DNA from: Planctomycetaceae bacterium
GTDB taxonomy: Bacteria; Planctomycetota; UBA1135; GCA-002686595
Assembly (NCBI GenBank): GCA_011525785.1
Contig: WYBT01000058.1
Span: forward strand, 1-64,000
Length of the DNA: 64,000 nt
Direction: 5' to 3'
Of the stretch, positions 35,703-43,935 are shown piece after piece. The position numbers and the translations under genes are program-made. Positions within the stretch are counted from its first letter, which is position 1. Each line of letters starts with the position of its first letter. The notes under the pieces are model-generated. The model was given only the letters and a program-made list of their open reading frames with translations. It ran no database searches and was not told the DNA's origin.

Positions 35703-37385
35703 ATGCATGCGGACCGCTTGTTGACCGCGCTGCGTGAGCGCTTTGGCCACGCCGAGTTGCGCGGGCCGCAGCGCGAAGTCATCGATGCGGTGCTCGCGGG
35801 CCGCGACGTGCTGCTCACGATGCCCACCGGCGGCGGGAAGTCGCTGTGCTATCAGCTCCCCGCGCTGCTGCTCGACGGCTTGACGCTCGTCGTGAGTCCG
35901 TTGATCGCCTTGATGCAGGATCAAGTCGACGCGCTGCGCGCCAAGGGCATCGAAGCGGCATTCGTGAACTCATCGCTGAGCGCCGGAGAGCGCCGCGAGC
36001 GACTCGACGCGGCGGTCAAGGGGCGTCTGAAGCTGCTGTACGTCACGCCCGAACGTTTTCGCAGCGCCGATTTTCAGTCGGTGGTCGCTCAACTCAACAT
36101 CGTGCGTCTGGCGGTCGACGAAGCGCACTGCGTGAGTCAGTGGGGGCACGACTTCCGGCCCGACTATTCGCGACTGGGCGAGTACCGCGCGCGCATCGGC
36201 AATCCGCCGACGATTGCGCTCACGGCAACCGCGACGCCTCGCGTCGCTGAAGACATCGTCGCGATGCTCGCGCTGCGAGAGCCGTTGATCGTGCGGCTGG
36301 GCATCGAGCGGCCCGAGTTGTTCCTCGCCGCGACGCGCGTGGAGCTCGCCGAAGAGAAGCTGCCGCTGCTCGCCGAGCGCGTGCGCCAGATCGACGGGCC
36401 GGGGATCGTGTACTCGACGTTGATCCGCGATCTGGAGGACCTGCACGTCGAGCTCAAGCGCCGCGGCGTTCACAGCCTCGTGTATCACGGCAAGCTATCG
36501 CCGCAGGAGCGCCGCTCGATGCAGGCGCGCTTCCTCTCGAGCCGCGACGAGGTCGTGCTCGCGACCAACGCCTTTGGCATGGGCGTCGACAAGCCTGACA
36601 TCCGCTTCGTGCTGCACGCGCAAGTGCCGCGCACGCTCGAGCAGTGGATTCAAGAGGTCGGCCGCGCAGGCCGCGATGGAGGACCCTCGTGGTGCGAGGT
36701 GCTGTACTTCGAGGAAGACCTCGCCATCCAGCAGAACTTCGTCGAGTGGGCCAACCCCTCGCGCGAATACCTGATGCACGTGTACGAGACGCTGCGCGGC
36801 TGGGGCGAACGCGTGCAGACCAAGGAGCTCTCCGACCTGCGCGACGAGCTCTTGATCAAGAATCGCGCGGACAACCGCGTGTCGATCTGCCTCAAGTGGC
36901 TCGAGGTGCTCGGCGTGACCGAGGGCTCGTTCGAGTCGCACGATCTGCGCGTCGTGCGCGAACTCGAACCTGGCGAGTTGCCCGACTCGGTGGGCAGCCC
37001 CGAGAAGCGCCGCGCGGACCTCGAGGGTCTGCTCGCGATGGCGCGCTTCGCTGGCCTGGCCGAGGAGTGCCGTCGCGTGCTCATCGCGCGCCATTTCGGT
37101 CTCGCCGATCCGCCGACGCCGTGCGGCGCCTGCGACGTGTGCGCGAGCGGCGATGAGTGGCGCGCGAGTCGATTCTCCGCGCGCAACAGCGGCCCAACTG
37201 CTGCTCGCGACGAGCAGGGCTGGCGCCGCGGCGACTGGGTGCGCGTCGACGGCCGCCACCTCGGACAGATCGTGAAGGTCGAAGGCGAAGGCCGCCGCCA
37301 ACGCCTCACGATCGAGTCGACCGGCGACCTCGCGCGCCGCACTGTCGACCCGCGTCGCCAGCGAGTCGAGCGTCTCGAACGCTGA
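35703..37385 (+). CDS. recQ: RecQ-family ATP-dependent DNA helicase, short form
   Basis: 560 residues from the ATG at 35703; an open frame runs 59 codons further upstream but overlaps the methyltransferase. Helicase motifs: Q-rich start FGHAELRGPQREVI, Walker A PTGGGKS (41-47), SPLIALMQDQV, DEAH (139-142), LTATATPRV, YHGKLSPQERR, FGMGVDKPDIRFV and EVGRAGRDGG. The zinc-binding region is C-x-RR-VLIARHFG followed by CGACDVC. The C-terminus is short: after the zinc site only about 85 residues remain, with no recognisable HRDC domain, ending in a beta-rich segment (GDWVRVDGRHLGQIVKVEG). It should unwind DNA 3' to 5' in recombination repair. Confidence 0.93.
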   Translation: MHADRLLTALRERFGHAELRGPQREVIDAVLAGRDVLLTMPTGGGKSLCYQLPALLLDGLTLVVSPLIALMQDQVDALRAKGIEAAFVNSSLSAGERRERLDAAVKGRLKLLYVTPERFRSADFQSVVAQLNIVRLAVDEAHCVSQWGHDFRPDYSRLGEYRARIGNPPTIALTATATPRVAEDIVAMLALREPLIVRLGIERPELFLAATRVELAEEKLPLLAERVRQIDGPGIVYSTLIRDLEDLHVELKRRGVHSLVYHGKLSPQERRSMQARFLSSRDEVVLATNAFGMGVDKPDIRFVLHAQVPRTLEQWIQEVGRAGRDGGPSWCEVLYFEEDLAIQQNFVEWANPSREYLMHVYETLRGWGERVQTKELSDLRDELLIKNRADNRVSICLKWLEVLGVTEGSFESHDLRVVRELEPGELPDSVGSPEKRRADLEGLLAMARFAGLAEECRRVLIARHFGLADPPTPCGACDVCASGDEWRASRFSARNSGPTAARDEQGWRRGDWVRVDGRHLGQIVKVEGEGRRQRLTIESTGDLARRTVDPRRQRVERLER

Positions 37386-37409
37386 GCCCGCCGGCGGCGC
37401 GCGCAGGCT

Positions 37410-38369
37410 TCAAGTGCGGACCGCGTACTCCGCGTCGTCGACCAGCTTGTCGAGCTTCTGCATCTTCACCTCTTCGTTGAAGAGCAGGGTCTCGACGCGC
37501 TTGTGCAGCGCTTCCATGTCCTTGCGCTTGAAGGCGATCTCGGCGGTCGGCCGGCCCTTGGGCGCGTTGTCGAGCTGGCCCTGCTTGACGGCCCACTCGC
37601 GGTGGATGCCCTGGAGGCCGGGCTTCATCACGTAGAAGCAGTCGCTCGCCTCGCGCCACAGCTTGGCGAAGTTGCGCGCGCCGTCCTCGCGCTGCACGGT
37701 CTTGCCCTTGAGGCCGTTGAGGCGCGTCGCGAGCTCGACGAAGCGGCGCAATTCGGCGCCGGCGCGGCGCTGGATGTCGGCGAGGTCGGAGTTCTTCGAA
37801 CCGTCCGCCATCGACAGGCCCATCTGCGGGTCTTCGATCCACTTCTTGAGGTCCGCGTCGCGCGGGAACTGGAGCGAACTCAGGGTTTGGAACCACTCGG
37901 CCGTGACGAGGTCGTCCACCAGCACGACCGACAGCTTCTCCTTGGCCTTGGCGAACTCGGGCGAGGGCGTGCTCAGCGTCTTGAGCTGCGCCATGAACTG
38001 CATGGCGGCGGCCGCGAGCTTGATGACGTGCTCGGTCGAGCTCGAGGGGATCAGCTTGTTCGACTTGAACTTGGTCGCGATCTGATTGCCCAGGTCGTGG
38101 GTCTTGGCGAGTTCGGCGCGCAGCGGCTCGACCTTGCTGCGGAACTCGTTGGCCAGTTCGTTGACGGCGCGATCGATGTCGCTCGGCGCGATGGCGCCCT
38201 TGCAAGCGAGCGCGGGGTCGAACTTCTTGAAGTCGACGGCGTCGAAGGTGCGCTTGACGTTCTTCAGCGCCGCGCCGATGCCGGTTTCGCCGGCCATCTT
38301 GGCGATCGTGCCCTTGTTTCGGTCCCAGTCGGATTCGGTCAGGATCGCGGGCAGTTGGGGGGCAGGCAT
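37410..38369 (-). CDS. Hypothetical helical cytoplasmic protein
   Basis: 319 residues, with no signal peptide or membrane helix. The sequence is rich in Lys, Ala, Leu and Glu and appears almost entirely alpha-helical, with coiled-coil-like runs (VNELANEFRSKVEPLRAELAKTHDLGNQIA, AKEKLSVVLVDDLV, KDMEALHKRVETLLFNEEVKMQKLDKLVDD). I do not recognise a family. It ends 24 bases from the convergent RecQ gene and is transcribed away from the secreted-protein gene at 38653. Codon use matches its neighbours. A structural or binding role is a guess. Confidence 0.75.
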   Translation of the reverse strand: MPAPQLPAILTESDWDRNKGTIAKMAGETGIGAALKNVKRTFDAVDFKKFDPALACKGAIAPSDIDRAVNELANEFRSKVEPLRAELAKTHDLGNQIATKFKSNKLIPSSSTEHVIKLAAAAMQFMAQLKTLSTPSPEFAKAKEKLSVVLVDDLVTAEWFQTLSSLQFPRDADLKKWIEDPQMGLSMADGSKNSDLADIQRRAGAELRRFVELATRLNGLKGKTVQREDGARNFAKLWREASDCFYVMKPGLQGIHREWAVKQGQLDNAPKGRPTAEIAFKRKDMEALHKRVETLLFNEEVKMQKLDKLVDDAEYAVRT

Positions 38370-38652
38370 GGCGAGGGGACGCTCCAGTGTCGGTGAGAGG
38401 GGGACTGTGGTCGGGGTGAGGATCGCTGCGCGGCGCGAGCGACTCGGGAGCGGCCGCCAGCCGCGGACGACCGCACGGCGAACGCACTCGAGTACGGGTT
38501 TTCGCTACGCAGGGATCGCACGCCCCGCCGCGTTCGAGCGCTCGCCGGCCGAGCAGGCTGCGCGCCTGTGGCTACGATCAACGCTCTCTCGCCGCCCGGC
38601 GAGCGATCCCCCCTCCGCTGACCGGCGGTGCTCCGCCCCGAGGTCCTTCACC

Positions 38653-39780
38653 ATGCGCTTCCAAGCTCTGCTCCAACTTGCCCTGACCTGCGGCGCGCTG
38701 TCCTCGCTGGCGAGCGCTCAGAGCACATTCTCGGTCAGCGGCCCGGGCGGGACGTTCCCGACCTCGACCAGCGGAGTCGACGGCCAGTATCCGCACCTGA
38801 ACCAGACCAACCCGCCGTCGCTGCCGCCCAACGTGTTCTCGACCACGGTGACCGTCCCCTCGGGCGCGACGCGCATCACGTCCGTCGTGGTGCGCGGGCT
38901 GTACCACGCCTGGTCGGGCGACGCGCACTTCGTGCTGCGCGATCCGACGGGCCAGCGCTTCAACGTCGCCTGTCCGATCAACGTCTGGAACTCGACGCTC
39001 TTCGGCACGAACTGCGACTACGGCGTTTTTCCCAGCGGCCTCGACTACACCTTCGTCGATCCCAGCGTCGCGGCGCAGGACTTCCCGCCGACCGACGTGA
39101 GCCCGTGCAACGGCCCGGCGGGGGCCTATCACCTCGCCGGCTCGTACCGCCAGTACTTCAACAACGGCAACGGCGCCTGGCCGAGCACGCTGCCGAGCAA
39201 CCTGGGCGTCCTCAACACGCCGCTGCACTCGATTCCCGTGACGCCCGGCGTGTGGACGCTCGAGTGCTACGACTGGTACCTGCCCGCCGACAGCGGCACG
39301 TTCACGAGCTGGGAGCTCAAGGGTGATCTGGGCGGCGCGCCGACGGCGTTCTGCACCGCGGGCACGACCAGCAACGGCTGTGTGCCGGCGATCTCAGGCT
39401 CGGACCAGCCCAGCGCGAGCTTCGCGAATCCCTGCGTGATCACGGTCACGAGCGTCGAGGGCCAGCGCTCGGGCCTGGTCTTCTACGGCGTCGACAACAC
39501 CGGCTATTCGGCGCTCCCGTGGGCGCCGACCAGCACCAGCTTCCTGTGCGTCAAGCCGCCGACGCAGCGCACGCCGGGTCAGAGCAGCGGCGGGCTCGCG
39601 GGGACCTGCAACGGTCAGCTCGTGCTCGACTGGAACGCCTTCCAACTCGCCTTCCCCGGTTCGCTGGGCGCGCCGTGGGTGGCGGGGGAGCAGGCCTACG
39701 TGCAGGGCTGGTTCCGCGACCCGCCGGCGCCGCGGACGACCAACCTCTCCAACGCGCTGTTGCTCACGTACCGGCCCTGA
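38653..39780 (+). CDS. Secreted P-domain-like protein with Cys4 C-terminal domain
   Basis: 375 residues. The ATG at 38653 (MRFQALLQLALTCGALSSLASAQS) gives a signal peptide; the frame runs far upstream through non-coding sequence. The N-terminal domain (about 25-225) resembles the proprotein convertase P-domain: VTVPSGATRITSVVVRG, AWSGDAHFVLRDPTG, GVWTLECYDWYLPADSGTFTSWELK. Such domains accompany secreted proteases, but no protease is fused here. Residues 233-375 are a canonical Cys4 domain (FCTAGTTSNGC, VEGQRSGLVFYG, FLCVKPPTQRTPGQSSGG, GTCNG, WFRDPPAPRTTNLSNA). It is the clearest example of a small two-domain partner for this C-terminal module. Confidence 0.83.
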   Translation: MRFQALLQLALTCGALSSLASAQSTFSVSGPGGTFPTSTSGVDGQYPHLNQTNPPSLPPNVFSTTVTVPSGATRITSVVVRGLYHAWSGDAHFVLRDPTGQRFNVACPINVWNSTLFGTNCDYGVFPSGLDYTFVDPSVAAQDFPPTDVSPCNGPAGAYHLAGSYRQYFNNGNGAWPSTLPSNLGVLNTPLHSIPVTPGVWTLECYDWYLPADSGTFTSWELKGDLGGAPTAFCTAGTTSNGCVPAISGSDQPSASFANPCVITVTSVEGQRSGLVFYGVDNTGYSALPWAPTSTSFLCVKPPTQRTPGQSSGGLAGTCNGQLVLDWNAFQLAFPGSLGAPWVAGEQAYVQGWFRDPPAPRTTNLSNALLLTYRP

Positions 39781-39849
39781 TCCGGCCGTCTCCGCGGTTC
39801 TCGGAGAATTCCTGAGAGTCCAGCTGCGGCGGGGACAATCCCTCGCACG

Positions 39850-40410
39850 ATGCCCCGCCGCGCGAGCCTGACGCCCGACGAGAGCGATCTCGAGCGCTGG
39901 ATCGAGCAGTTCCGCGGACCGCTCGTCGGTTTGCTCGCCTCGTGGGGGCGCGACTGGCGCTCCGCGGAGGAACTCGCCCAAGACTGTTTCGCCGAGGCCT
40001 GGGTCAGCCGCGCCAGCTTCGTCGGCAATCCAGACAGCCTCCAGGCAGTCGGCGCGTGGTTGCGGGGCATCGCCTTTCGCTTACACGCCGCGCAGGGGCG
40101 TCGCGAGGGCTTGCGGCGCTCGGCTTCGCTCGAGGGCGAGCTTGCCGAGGCGGAGTTGGCGGCCCCTCCGGCAGCGTCCGAAGCCGACGAGCGGCGCGAG
40201 CTGCTCGCGCGCGGCTTCGCGAAGCTGAGCGACGCGCATCAGACCGTCTTGCGGATGCACTACCTCGAAGAGTCGAGCGCGGCTGAGGTGGCGGCGCTGC
40301 TCGGCTTGAGCGTCAAGGCGGTCGAGGACCGGCTGTACCAGGCGCGGCGGGCGCTGCGCGAGATCGTGGATCGTGAAAGCGCGCGCGAGGCGCGGGGAGT
40401 GCGGACGTGA
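39850..40410 (+). CDS. ECF-type RNA polymerase sigma factor
   Basis: 186 residues. Region 2 is LERWIEQFRGPLVGLLASWG followed by AEELAQDCFAEAWVSRASF and LRGIAFRLHAAQGRR. Region 4 is LSDAHQTVLRMHYLEESSAAEVAALLGLSVKAVEDRLYQARRALREIV with a clear helix-turn-helix. Its stop codon overlaps the GTG start of the next gene (GTGA), so the two are translationally coupled. A coupled gene in this position is normally the anti-sigma factor; here it encodes an unusual multi-pass membrane protein. Confidence 0.9.
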   Translation: MPRRASLTPDESDLERWIEQFRGPLVGLLASWGRDWRSAEELAQDCFAEAWVSRASFVGNPDSLQAVGAWLRGIAFRLHAAQGRREGLRRSASLEGELAEAELAAPPAASEADERRELLARGFAKLSDAHQTVLRMHYLEESSAAEVAALLGLSVKAVEDRLYQARRALREIVDRESAREARGVRT

Positions 40411-42212
40411 AGCGCGACGGACGAAGTCTGGTCACCGAAGCCGAGCTCGAAGAGCTGTTCCGGCCCCGCCGTCCCGATGCGGCGGCCTTCCGCGAGGGCG
40501 TTGCGAGTCGCATCAAGGCGCGCGAGGCCGAGCGGGAGACCGAGGAACGCCTCGCCGAGCGAACGGCGCGGCCGGCGCGGCTCCACGCGGCGCGCGAGAG
40601 CTCGGCTTTTTGGCGCAAGGTCGCCGCGATCCTCCCGCCGGACCTCGCCATCGTTGCGCTCAAGGCGGGCAAGGGCTGGAGCGCTGCCGCACTTGTGCCG
40701 GCACTGGCCTTGATCGCCGTGTTCAGCGCCTTCACCGCCAGCCTGGGGTCGATCTCGCGCTCCACGCGCAATGCGGCGCCGCCTCGCGGCCCGACTGCGC
40801 CTGGAGGCAACAGTGCGAGCCGACGCGAACTTCGACTGGGTGCGGGACTGCACTTCGCCTTGCAACTGGGCGGGCTCGCCGCGTTCGTCCTCCCGCTGTT
40901 CTTCGGCGTGCGCTGGGTGCTCGAGCTCATCCTCGGGCTGCTGTTGCTGTCCATGCTCGCGTTGGTCGCGGCGCTGCGCGGCCTGTCGCGCTCAGGCCAA
41001 CTCGAGCGCGGCGCCGTGCTGCAGCTGTGCGTCGGGCTGCTCTTCACCGTCTTCTCCAGCTGCTTCCTTTGGACGCGCACGCTGCGCTTGGCGGACGGCG
41101 GCTCGGGCCTGGGAATGGACTGGGGCGCGACGGTGGTGCTCGGCGGAACGGTGGCATTGCTCGCAGTCCATCGGCGCAGCGCCCCGCGCGCGAACCTGGC
41201 CCTCGTCGGCGCAGGCGCTCTGCTGGTCTTCTCGCTGGTGTTCTTCCCGCCCGTGACGATGCGCAGTGCGCCCGAGCACGTGCGCGCCTACGTCGAGGGC
41301 GAGACGCTCCACGCTGGCGAGCTGCGGGCCTGGGACGAGGTCTCGAACTCGGTCGAGGCGCTGGCCGCCGTCGGGGCGAGCCCGGCCCGACTCGAACACG
41401 TGCGGCGCGAGATCGCGCGCTCCTTCGAAGCTGATGTCGATGCGCACCCGCGCGTGTGGACCGCCGGCGCGCGTATGGGGCTCGTCACGCGTGAGCAGTG
41501 GGCCCGGCTGGCGGAACGCAAGCTGGAACGACATCGGCTCGAGTCGCTGCTCGCCCGGTCGGGGCCGCTGCTCCTGCCCGACTACAACGAGTACGAACTG
41601 CACATGCTGCTCGCGCTGCGCGAGCTCAGCGCGGAAGAGCGCGAGCACATCGCGCAGCGCGTTGCGGCGAGCTGGCCGAGCGAGACGACCGGTCGCGCGC
41701 TGAACCAGCTCGCGCAGTGCGTGCGCTGGATGGACCTGCTCGGGCGCAGCGAGTGGGTCGACGCGCGGCGCGCAGAGGCGCACGCGGTCCTCGAGCGGCA
41801 CTGGGTGGCCCGGGCCTCGGCCTTCGATCGGGCCGGTGGCTTCACTAGCGATCCCGAGAAGTTTCCGACGTCCTTCGCGGACGAGACGCTGCTCGGCGTC
41901 GAACTGATGGCGCGCCTGGGCGTCCCCGAGGGCATCGACCTCGCCCGACTGCGCGGCCACCTGCGCGCCGAGAGCGCTTGGGGCGGCCCGTTCCTGGACG
42001 GCCACCCCTACCTGAGCGCGACCGAGCGCGCGGCCCTGCTCCGACTGGAACGCCAGATCGGGCTCCCCGAGCCGTCGCCGCTGATGCGGCTGCTCTCCGA
42101 GCGCGTGTTGTTGGGGGCGGTGTTGCTCGTGGTGCTGTGCTTCGTGGCCGTGGCGCGCACGCCCGCCTGGCGCGATCCGCTGGCGGAGGCCGGCGGGGGC
42201 GCTCAGCCCTGA
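40407..42212 (+). CDS. Multi-pass membrane protein coupled to an ECF sigma factor
   Basis: 601 residues with a GTG start at 40407 inside the sigma factor stop. The cytoplasmic N-terminus (about 1-80) is charged and helical (EAELEELFRPRRPDAAAFREGVASRIKAREAERETEERL) and could bind the sigma factor. About six membrane helices follow (about 90-310: LVPALALIAVFSAFTA, LGGLAAFVLPLFFGV, LELILGLLLLSMLALVAAL, QLCVGLLFTVFSSCFLW, ATVVLGGTVALLAV, LVGAGALLVFSLVFF). A large helical domain (about 315-570) comes next, then a last helix near the C-terminus (LLGAVLLVVLCFVAVA). No zinc-type anti-sigma motif is present. I infer a membrane regulator of the sigma factor; no family is recognised. Confidence 0.75.
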   Translation: MKRDGRSLVTEAELEELFRPRRPDAAAFREGVASRIKAREAERETEERLAERTARPARLHAARESSAFWRKVAAILPPDLAIVALKAGKGWSAAALVPALALIAVFSAFTASLGSISRSTRNAAPPRGPTAPGGNSASRRELRLGAGLHFALQLGGLAAFVLPLFFGVRWVLELILGLLLLSMLALVAALRGLSRSGQLERGAVLQLCVGLLFTVFSSCFLWTRTLRLADGGSGLGMDWGATVVLGGTVALLAVHRRSAPRANLALVGAGALLVFSLVFFPPVTMRSAPEHVRAYVEGETLHAGELRAWDEVSNSVEALAAVGASPARLEHVRREIARSFEADVDAHPRVWTAGARMGLVTREQWARLAERKLERHRLESLLARSGPLLLPDYNEYELHMLLALRELSAEEREHIAQRVAASWPSETTGRALNQLAQCVRWMDLLGRSEWVDARRAEAHAVLERHWVARASAFDRAGGFTSDPEKFPTSFADETLLGVELMARLGVPEGIDLARLRGHLRAESAWGGPFLDGHPYLSATERAALLRLERQIGLPEPSPLMRLLSERVLLGAVLLVVLCFVAVARTPAWRDPLAEAGGGAQP

Positions 42213-42319
42213 CCGGGGGGATCGCCGGCTGGGCCCCGGCCTCGACGGTCGGGGAATAGGTCCCGCCGACCGGCGTCGGTACGCTCATCGTGCCGCCCGT
42301 CACCGCGTACCGCGCCGCC

Positions 42320-42931
42320 ATGGAAGCAGCCCCCAAGGAGGACCTGAGCCTCGTCGCCGAGACCCTGGCCGGCAACCAGCTCTCGTTCCAGCTCCTGGTC
42401 GAGCGCTACCAGGCGCGCATGTTCGCCCTGGTGCGGCACTACACGCGCAACCCGGTGGAGGTCGAGGACATCGTCCAGGACACCTTCCTCAAGGCCTACA
42501 CCCGCCTGCCAGGGTTCCAACAACAGTCCAGCTTCTACACTTGGCTGTGCCGGATCGCGATCAACACGGCGCTGGACTTCCTCAAGCGCTGCGGGCGCAA
42601 CCCGGTGCGCGGCGCGGAAGACCCGGAGCTGAGCCTGGGCGCGGACGAAGGGGCGGCCGGGCGACCGCGGACGAGCCCGGCGCCGGCGCCGGACGCGCGC
42701 CTGGAGCGCGCGGAGATCGCCCGCATCACCAAACGCGTGCTCGACGAGCTGCCGGAGATCTTCCGCACCGTGCTGGTGCTGCGCGAGTTCGAGGAGATGG
42801 CCTACCAGGACATCGCCGACGTGCTGGGGATTTCGATCGGCACGGTGGAGTCGCGCCTGTTCCGGGCGCGCGCCAAGTTCAAGGACAAGCTCCTCGCGCT
42901 CCACCCGGAGTTCGAGGAGGGATGGAGCTGA
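42320..42931 (+). CDS. ECF-type RNA polymerase sigma factor (RpoE-like)
   Basis: 203 residues from the ATG at 42320 (MEAAPKEDLSLVAETLAG); a GTG at 42290 would add ten residues. Region 2 is canonical: FQLLVERYQARMFALVRHYTRNPVEVEDIVQDTFLKAYTRLPGF ... FYTWLCRIAINTALDFLKR. A Pro/Ala-rich linker leads to region 4, LPEIFRTVLVLREFEEMAYQDIADVLGISIGTVESRLFRARAKFKDKL. The gene is followed within six bases by a zinc-finger anti-sigma factor, a standard RpoE/RseA-like arrangement, and then by type IV pilus-like genes on the same strand. Confidence 0.93.
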   Translation: MEAAPKEDLSLVAETLAGNQLSFQLLVERYQARMFALVRHYTRNPVEVEDIVQDTFLKAYTRLPGFQQQSSFYTWLCRIAINTALDFLKRCGRNPVRGAEDPELSLGADEGAAGRPRTSPAPAPDARLERAEIARITKRVLDELPEIFRTVLVLREFEEMAYQDIADVLGISIGTVESRLFRARAKFKDKLLALHPEFEEGWS

Positions 42932-42936
42932 AACGC

Positions 42937-43500
42937 ATGGACATGAACTGCCAAGACGCGCGGCCGCTGGTGGCCGCCTACCTGGACGGGGAGCTGTCCG
43001 AAACCCGCGCCGGCCTGCTGCGCAAGCACTTGCTCGACTGCCACGCGTGCCGAACCGGCGCGCAGGACGGCAAGAACCTCAAGCGCTGGTTCTCGGCCGC
43101 GCGCGAGGACGACAGCGCCTCGGCGGACCCGGTTCCCAGCGGTTTCGCGGCTCGCGTGGCGCGCCGCGCCTTCAGTGGTGATGTCGGGCGGAGTGACGTC
43201 GGACGGGGCGAATTCGGCGCAGGCGAGGCGCTGGCGCCGCAAACGGCTGCGGCGTTCCAACGCGCTCGCGGCGAGTCGGGAGTGCTGCGCTTCGTGCTCA
43301 CCGCGACGGCGATCGCCGCGGGACTCGCGCTGTTGCTCGCCCTGGCGGCGCGGCTGAGCGGCCGCGACGTGGTTGGAACCATGTCCGCCGACGACCGCGC
43401 CCCGGTGCCCGTGCGCCAGGTGATCGAGGAACTCGAGCGGCTCAACGCCGGCGGCGCGCCCGCACCGACGCCCACACCGGCGTCCTCGGAACGCCGCTGA
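42937..43500 (+). CDS. Membrane anti-sigma factor with zinc-binding (zf-HC2) domain
   Basis: 187 residues from the ATG at 42937, which has GGAG 9 bases upstream; an ATG at 42922 overlapping the sigma gene is a less well spaced alternative. The anti-sigma zinc domain is C5 ... H31-x3-C35-x2-C38 in CQDARPLVAAYLDGEL ... KHLLDCHAC. A cytoplasmic linker leads to one membrane helix (about 118-139, RFVLTATAIAAGLALLLALAA) and a short Pro-rich extracytoplasmic tail. In the family it sequesters the cognate ECF sigma factor, here the gene immediately upstream, until a signal releases it. Confidence 0.9.
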   Translation: MDMNCQDARPLVAAYLDGELSETRAGLLRKHLLDCHACRTGAQDGKNLKRWFSAAREDDSASADPVPSGFAARVARRAFSGDVGRSDVGRGEFGAGEALAPQTAAAFQRARGESGVLRFVLTATAIAAGLALLLALAARLSGRDVVGTMSADDRAPVPVRQVIEELERLNAGGAPAPTPTPASSERR

Positions 43501-43515
43501 TCGGCGCCGACAGCC

Positions 43516-43896
43516 ATGGAGAACGTCCGGTTGTGGGTGCTGCTGCTGGCCCTGACCTGCTTCGCGGCCGGCCTCAGCGCCGGAATGACGCTGGCCCGGC
43601 CTTCCGCGACGCCGGTGCGCTTCGACGAGCCCTTCGCCGAGTACCGCCGCGCCTTCCAGCAACGCTTCCAGCTCGAGCCTGAGCGCGAGCGCCTGTTCGG
43701 CGAGCTCCTGCGCAACTACCAGCGCGACTTCGACGCCTCGCGCGAGCGCGTGCTGGCGGCCAGTCGCAGCCAGCTCGAGCCCGAACTGGCCGAGCTGGGG
43801 CTTCGCTATCGCCAGCTCATCCGCGATCATGTCCTGCCGCCCGCGCGGCGCGACGAGTTCGACCAGCTCGCGCGCGAGTGGGTTCCGATCCGCTGA
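43516..43896 (+). CDS. Small membrane-anchored helical protein
   Basis: 126 residues. An N-terminal hydrophobic segment (about 5-27, RLWVLLLALTCFAAGLSAGMTLA) acts as an anchor or uncleaved signal. It is followed by a charged helical domain (YRRAFQQRFQLEPERERLFGELLRNYQRDFDASRERV) that recalls periplasmic metal-sensor or Spy-like helical hairpins, but key motifs are not clear enough to name it. It lies between the anti-sigma gene (15 bases) and the PilM-like gene (39 bases) on the same strand, so it is probably a member of this operon and may help sense envelope conditions or support the pilus-like complex. Confidence 0.7.
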   Translation: MENVRLWVLLLALTCFAAGLSAGMTLARPSATPVRFDEPFAEYRRAFQQRFQLEPERERLFGELLRNYQRDFDASRERVLAASRSQLEPELAELGLRYRQLIRDHVLPPARRDEFDQLAREWVPIR

Positions 43897-43935
43897 TCCC
43901 GCGCGCGCACCACCTCCACCTTCCCAAGCAGCAGC

